Source: Muribaculaceae bacterium (GTDB lineage Bacteria; Bacteroidota; Bacteroidia; Bacteroidales; Muribaculaceae). From it: a DNA stretch of 9,627 nt. Where the stretch lies: NCBI GenBank assembly GCA_009775375.1, contig VSPO01000213.1:1-9627 (forward strand). The letters run 5' to 3'. Shown here piece after piece: positions 5,534-9,627 of this stretch. A program made the translations under genes and the position numbers. The notes under the pieces are model-generated. The model was not told the origin of the DNA. It worked only from the letters and a program-made list of their open reading frames with translations, and made no database searches. Each line of letters opens with the position of its first letter. Within the stretch, counting starts at the first letter, position 1.

Positions 5534-6841
5534 ATGGAAGAAATATTCAAAATATCCACAAACGAAGGGTGTGCTTCCGATTCATGGAGAGCACTTCTAT
5601 TCAGTCCGACTCGCGATGGGGTTGATCTTTTACTGCATCATCTTCCATTCAAGAAGGATTATGTAGACCCGTTCACTGATGAGCAGGAAGCAATGGAGGC
5701 ATTGCTTTCGGGCAAATATCGTGTCCTTATTGCGGACATCACAATGTATGACACTGTTGGAAAAGAGTTGATTCAGATAGCCAGTGCAAATCATGACAAG
5801 ATAAAGGCTTTTTGTGTAGCCCATTCAAGATACAGCACTGTGTCGGCGGATTCGTGGAAAGTTGGAAAGAACGGCTTCTTTTACCATATAGGCAGCGAAC
5901 AGGATGCTTTTTCAGTTCCGTTGATGAGCCTGTTCAGCCATGATTCATCGCTGAAATGGGTTGGAAATGTTAAAAGTGAGTTCATGAGCATGAGGAAGGA
6001 AATCAACGGTACTCCCGGTGAAGTGGTCCTGATAAAAGGTGCACCGGGTACAGGAAAATACTGCCTGTCACAATTGGCTCATTCAAAAAGCAGCAGAAGC
6101 GCTTATCGTTTCCTTTTTGCAAACTGCAACAGTGATGATGAAGACGGCCATGTGATCTGGGGTAAGGCGGAGAAAGACTCGTTTAGAAACAATCTGAAGT
6201 CAATGTTTTCTGAAGCTGAAAAGGGCACTCTGTATTTTCATGAAATAGAGAAACTTGATTATGAGGCTCAGGAAATTTTGGCAGATGTGCTGCTTTCAAG
6301 TCTGGCAACGAGGGCACCCAAGGGAGAGCGTAGATTCAACGGTCTGGTCATATGTTCCACAAGCAGTATTCTGGAAAACCGTGTTTCGGATAAAACCTTT
6401 TCCGAGAATCTGTATAGAATAATAACTCGTCATGTGATGAATATACCGTCAATTACTGATTTTAAGTCGGACATTGAACCTATGGCGACAGAACTGCTTG
6501 ATATATTTTGCGTAATAAACGACCGGGCACATATCAGTCTTTCAAAAGAATCCTATAAGAAGTTGGCAGGACATGTATGGTCGTGGAATATAAGAGAGTT
6601 GTTCCATGTTTTGCGACACGCTGCAACTGTTACGACAAGAAAGAAGATAAAGCCGGATGATATAGTTCTTACTCCTAACATTGATAAGTTTGACACAGAT
6701 CATGACAAAGCAAGACTTATAAAACAGGCATTAAGGGAAAGCAGAGGGAACAAAGCTAAAGCTGCATCGACATTGCGTGTTTCCAGAAAAACACTTTATA
6801 AATGGATGGAACTCTATAATATTCCCATGAAATATCGTTAA
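5534..6841 (+). CDS. RteB/NtrC-like regulator with degenerate AAA+ domain and Fis HTH
   Basis: 435 residues with the three-part plan of an NtrC-type regulator. Residues about 17-130 resemble a receiver fold: a possible phosphoacceptor D68 (RVLIADIT) is present, but the N-terminal acidic pair is missing. The AAA+ domain has Walker A GAPGTGK (169-175), a Walker-B-like segment GTLYFHEIEK (231-240) in which the usual Asp is H236 while E237 is kept, sensor 1 near 271-276, an R-finger candidate R295 (FSENLYRI) and sensor 2 WSWNIREL (349-356). No GAFTGA loop is visible; the region reads VIWGKAEKDSFRNN. A Fis-type HTH fills 394-430 (GNKAKAASTLRVSRKTLYKW). Family knowledge: RteB of CTnDOT has this architecture and is needed for rteC transcription. 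Inference: this protein binds DNA and perhaps ATP but does not remodel sigma54 polymerase. The ATG at 5534 is preferred to a TTG at 5504, which adds ten mostly hydrophobic residues from AT-rich leader. The gene is visibly more AT-rich than the helicase gene. Confidence 0.82.
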   Translation: MEEIFKISTNEGCASDSWRALLFSPTRDGVDLLLHHLPFKKDYVDPFTDEQEAMEALLSGKYRVLIADITMYDTVGKELIQIASANHDKIKAFCVAHSRYSTVSADSWKVGKNGFFYHIGSEQDAFSVPLMSLFSHDSSLKWVGNVKSEFMSMRKEINGTPGEVVLIKGAPGTGKYCLSQLAHSKSSRSAYRFLFANCNSDDEDGHVIWGKAEKDSFRNNLKSMFSEAEKGTLYFHEIEKLDYEAQEILADVLLSSLATRAPKGERRFNGLVICSTSSILENRVSDKTFSENLYRIITRHVMNIPSITDFKSDIEPMATELLDIFCVINDRAHISLSKESYKKLAGHVWSWNIRELFHVLRHAATVTTRKKIKPDDIVLTPNIDKFDTDHDKARLIKQALRESRGNKAKAASTLRVSRKTLYKWMELYNIPMKYR

Positions 6842-6855
6842 TGACTGAACATAAG

Positions 6856-6895
6856 CAGCCGACCACAATGAATTTTATTTCATCATGGCCGGCTG
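6856..6895. terminator. Imperfect hairpin between convergent genes
   Basis: CAGCCGACCACAATGA (6856-6871) pairs with TCATCATGGCCGGCTG (6880-6895) at 13 of 16 positions around an AT-rich 8-nt loop. It sits 14 nt after the RteB-like stop and 8 nt beyond the helicase stop, so it may terminate both transcripts. T-tracts are weak (ATTTT from 6900 on plus). Confidence 0.45.
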
Positions 6896-6903
6896 ACCTA
6901 ATT

Positions 6904-9627
6904 TTAGAATTTGGGGCCGGCGGCGCGAAACCCTCCGGGTGGAGTGGCTCCGCATCCTCCGATTATTATACGGGAACTTAACTGCTCTCGCTGGCGATAG
7001 CCGGAAGCCGCAGGTTCCGCGACCATCGTCTCTTTTGAGCCGGTTGTCTGAGATGGGTTATCTCTTACTTCGACCCTCTGTGTATCCGGCTGCTGTTTGT
7101 TCTCCATTCCGTCATCTTCCTCTTTCTTGGGAGCGAGGGCGGCAGTGATTTTGCGGTCGAGGGCGGCAAGTTCGGATTTCAAACCTTTCAGTTCGTCCTC
7201 TTTGCCCCATTGCTTGGCTACGATGGCTTCGAGTTGGGGAACGTCGGCTTTTAGTTTGGCAGTACGTTCCTCATACTGGGCAATGATGCCGGGTATCTTC
7301 TCCAGAGCGTTGACGAAGTTCATGCAGGCGGCATGGGTGTCGCTCATGGCTATGAAGCCATTGTTGTACTTGTATTTGTAGTTGCCTTCGACCACAAAGC
7401 GGTTTTGCACTGACTCTTTGCCGTCAGCCAATACCCTTTCGGATATAATGCTGATGGGGAAGCCATAGACTTCTCCGATGCGCTTGTACTGACCATGAGT
7501 GTCAGTTTTAAGTGCCAGCCCTTGCAGGTGAACGCCCATGTTCTGCTCATCACGGAGATTGCAGGTGTCGATAGTGAGATTGTTGACGGGGTTGCCGTCT
7601 TTGTCTCGCTGAACAACTTCCGCATATCGGGTAGCATCCTCTTTCATACGACTTATTGCCGCCTCGTTGTTGGCGATGTCGTGGCTGATGGTCTGGAGCC
7701 TGAACTTGGAATCGGAAATGCCCTTGTTGTGGGCTTTTCGCTCACTCTCCAGTGCCGCGATACGTTTCTCCAACTTCGCTTTCTCCAACAGGTCGGTGTT
7801 ACCCGACAAGATAGCCATGTATTCCGAGAAGTTCATGCCGATCTTCTCGTCCATTGCACCCTCGTCGATTGTACGCGCTCCGAGTGCGCCGGATTTGAGT
7901 TGGTCGATGAATGTCGCCTTGCAGTGAAGAAGATTGAACTTGTAGGAGTCCAGAGATTTCTCAACCGCATAGATGATAATATCAACTTTGTTGTCGGCAT
8001 AGAGTTTGGCAATCTCGTTGCCGGCCCTAACTGCCCGACCGTCACGCTGTTGCAAATCGCTTGGGCGCCAGGGTGTATCGAGGTGATGGACCGCGACACA
8101 CCGCTGCTGTGCATTGACTCCAGTACCCAACATTGTCGTTGAGCCGAACAAAACTCTCACATCGCCACTATTCATCGCCTCGATGACAGCCTTTCTCGAC
8201 CTTTCGGTTTTACACTCCTGTATAAACCTGATTTCGTGCGCCGGAATACCGTAATCCTCAATCAGTTTGCGCTTGATTTCGGAATAGACATTCCACTCGC
8301 CGGGCTTATATGTCCCGAGGTCGCTGAAAACAAACTGTGTACCCTTTTGAGCGTCATACTTACGGTAGTATTCAGCAATCATCTTGGCACAATGCGAGGC
8401 TTTGTTGTTCGGGTCATCCTCGGCGTTGGGGTCAATCATGCGCATATCAAGAGCCATCTTGCGGGCATAGTCCGTGGCAATGAGCATCTTCGCCTTTTCC
8501 TCAGTCTCCGACAGCGGGGCGCGTCCCAATATTGTGGCATCGCCACTCTCGGCAAACTTCATCAGTTTCTCGATAAAGGCTTCCTGCTGTGGTGTCGGAG
8601 GGATATTGTGAAGAATCTCGTTCTTCATCGGACGGTCAACACCTACATCTTCAGCAGTGCGATAGTCGGTGATTTCGTTGTAGAAAGCAGCCAACTCCGG
8701 CACCTTGATGAAGAACCTGAAGCGTTCCTTTTGGACTATATGATTTGTGACATTGAACTCAAAGTCAGTGGTCTTCTTGGCGAAGATTGCCGCCCATGCA
8801 TCGAAGCATCGAATCTCCTGTCTTTCAAGCTCATTCGGTCGTAGATACTTGAACAGCAAGTATAACTCCGTCAAAGAATTGGATATAGTCGTGCCACTGA
8901 GGAATGTCGCTCCGAGGTCTTTGCCTGTACGCTCCTGAATGGTGCGTATGGCATACAACAAGTTGAGTGCCCTCTGGCTACCCTCACTGTTGCCGAGACC
9001 CGCCACACGGTCATGTCGGGTGTTGAACATCAAATTCTTGAACTGGTGACTCTCGTCGATGAATATGTGGTCGATGCCCATCTGTTTGAAATCCACAACA
9101 TTGTCGCGATTCTGGTCCATCTGGTACTGAATGGTCGCAATCTTGGCGGTAAGGTTCTCCTTACGCTTGATAAGACCTTTCAGCATACCACGGCTTACAT
9201 CGTGACCCTGCTGTTTCAGCACTTCGAGGTTCTCCTCAACCGTGTCAAGTTCTGCCTGAAGGATTTGCTGCTGCATTTCCGGCGACTGCGGTATCTTGCC
9301 GAACTGGTCGTGCGACATTATCACACAGTCATAGTCGTTGTTCTTGATCTGGTTGAAGAACGCCACACGGTTGTCAGCCTTGAAACTCTTTTCATCGGCA
9401 AACAGTATCCGGGCGTTGGGATAGGCTGACTGATAGGTCATGGCAATCTCGGCTATATTGGCTTTCAGGCCGATAATCATCGGTTTATGAGCCAGTCCGA
9501 GACGCTTCATCTCATGCGTTGCAATGCACATTATCAATGTTTTACCCGTCCCACAGGCTAAGCACGTAGCGCCTTGCCGTCCTTTCAGACGGCAGGTTTC
9601 CACATACTCGCCACCGAACCGTACGTA
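6904..9627 (-). CDS. Large SF2 helicase, C-terminal part of a methylase-helicase type protein (5' end outside window)
   Basis: At least 907 residues. The frame is open to the right edge (YVRFGGEY precedes the first in-window GTG at 9601-9603), so the true start is outside. Counting from that GTG codon as residue 1: Walker A ACGTGKT (16-22), DESH box IFIDESHQF (180-188), motif III SGTT (236-239), motif V GTGVNAQQ (493-500) and motif VI QRDGRAVRAGN (519-529). This is a Snf2/DEAD-like helicase pair of RecA folds with a helical insert at about 105-170. Coiled-coil-like segments follow (about 605-655 and 775-825). Very large Bacteroidetes ICE proteins join an N-6 adenine methylase to such a helicase, and phage P1 DarB is comparable in layout. 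The roles proposed for them are DNA protection or processing during transfer; that is family-level inference, since the methylase part is not in view. The last 60 residues are low-complexity and end in the Gly/Pro-rich GGCGATPPGGFRAAGPKF, encoded by unusually GC-rich DNA. No frameshift is seen. Confidence 0.92.
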   Translation of the reverse strand, partial: YVRFGGEYVETCRLKGRQGATCLACGTGKTLIMCIATHEMKRLGLAHKPMIIGLKANIAEIAMTYQSAYPNARILFADEKSFKADNRVAFFNQIKNNDYDCVIMSHDQFGKIPQSPEMQQQILQAELDTVEENLEVLKQQGHDVSRGMLKGLIKRKENLTAKIATIQYQMDQNRDNVVDFKQMGIDHIFIDESHQFKNLMFNTRHDRVAGLGNSEGSQRALNLLYAIRTIQERTGKDLGATFLSGTTISNSLTELYLLFKYLRPNELERQEIRCFDAWAAIFAKKTTDFEFNVTNHIVQKERFRFFIKVPELAAFYNEITDYRTAEDVGVDRPMKNEILHNIPPTPQQEAFIEKLMKFAESGDATILGRAPLSETEEKAKMLIATDYARKMALDMRMIDPNAEDDPNNKASHCAKMIAEYYRKYDAQKGTQFVFSDLGTYKPGEWNVYSEIKRKLIEDYGIPAHEIRFIQECKTERSRKAVIEAMNSGDVRVLFGSTTMLGTGVNAQQRCVAVHHLDTPWRPSDLQQRDGRAVRAGNEIAKLYADNKVDIIIYAVEKSLDSYKFNLLHCKATFIDQLKSGALGARTIDEGAMDEKIGMNFSEYMAILSGNTDLLEKAKLEKRIAALESERKAHNKGISDSKFRLQTISHDIANNEAAISRMKEDATRYAEVVQRDKDGNPVNNLTIDTCNLRDEQNMGVHLQGLALKTDTHGQYKRIGEVYGFPISIISERVLADGKESVQNRFVVEGNYKYKYNNGFIAMSDTHAACMNFVNALEKIPGIIAQYEERTAKLKADVPQLEAIVAKQWGKEDELKGLKSELAALDRKITAALAPKKEEDDGMENKQQPDTQRVEVRDNPSQTTGSKETMVAEPAASGYRQREQLSSRIIIGGCGATPPGGFRAAGPKF

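Noticed and set aside
7495..8142. Long plus-strand frames opposite the helicase gene (also 8236-8844 and 9013-9429)
   Set aside because: They are antisense shadows of a gene with clear helicase motifs and carry no recognisable domain or start signal.
1..9627. CRISPR array or restriction-modification/defence operon
   Set aside because: No regularly spaced repeats with unique spacers were seen. The only defence-like signal is the helicase half of a probable methylase-helicase, more readily explained as part of a mobile element.

Overview
The window looks like Bacteroidales DNA (Bacteroides, Prevotella, Muribaculaceae or a relative). The evidence is promoter boxes of the Bacteroides type (TTTG, about 20 bp, TAnnTTTG), weak Shine-Dalgarno signals, an integrase with the Bacteroidetes arm-binding N-terminus, and an RteC-family protein. 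The gene set (integrase, RteC-like and RteB-like regulators, a very large helicase of the methylase-helicase type) fits one end and the regulatory zone of an integrative conjugative element (ICE) of the CTnDOT kind, with an IS21-family insertion sequence inside it. No transfer (tra/mob) gene is visible here, so the ICE assignment is an inference.

Layout: 1-482 is a gene-free, repeat-rich leader with a hairpin terminator, a perfect 18-bp palindrome, three copies of a TGCRACAGT motif and a GTAATTTTGC core at 355-364. 483-1715 (+) is a tyrosine integrase lacking the usual first catalytic arginine. A second GTAATTTTGC sits directly after its stop codon, inside a 17-bp near-repeat of the upstream copy; this matches the published CTnDOT core GTANNTTTGC and also resembles a Bacteroides -7 promoter box. 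About 1742-4336 is an IS21-family element with istA and istB, bounded by 18-bp inverted repeats matching at 16 positions. After a short relic stretch comes a strong bidirectional terminator (4460-4503).

The right half holds a divergent pair of regulators: an RteC-like gene on the minus strand (4526-5350) and, on the plus strand (5534-6841), an RteB/NtrC-shaped protein with a pseudo-receiver domain, an AAA+ domain and a Fis-type HTH. The latter lacks the GAFTGA loop and has an altered Walker B motif, so it is unlikely to be an ordinary sigma54 activator. Their shared intergenic region has three phased copies of an AAtGTGTtACCTtA motif just upstream of a good housekeeping promoter. In CTnDOT, RteB turns on rteC and RteC turns on excision genes; here the same two protein types are divergent, with no sensor kinase in view.

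6904 to the right edge (-) is the C-terminal 907 residues of a superfamily 2 helicase whose N-terminal part, probably a DNA methylase, lies outside the window. It converges on the RteB-like gene across an imperfect hairpin.

The most interesting candidates are the divergent RteC / degenerate-RteB switch with its operator array, and the paired CTnDOT-like cores around the integrase.
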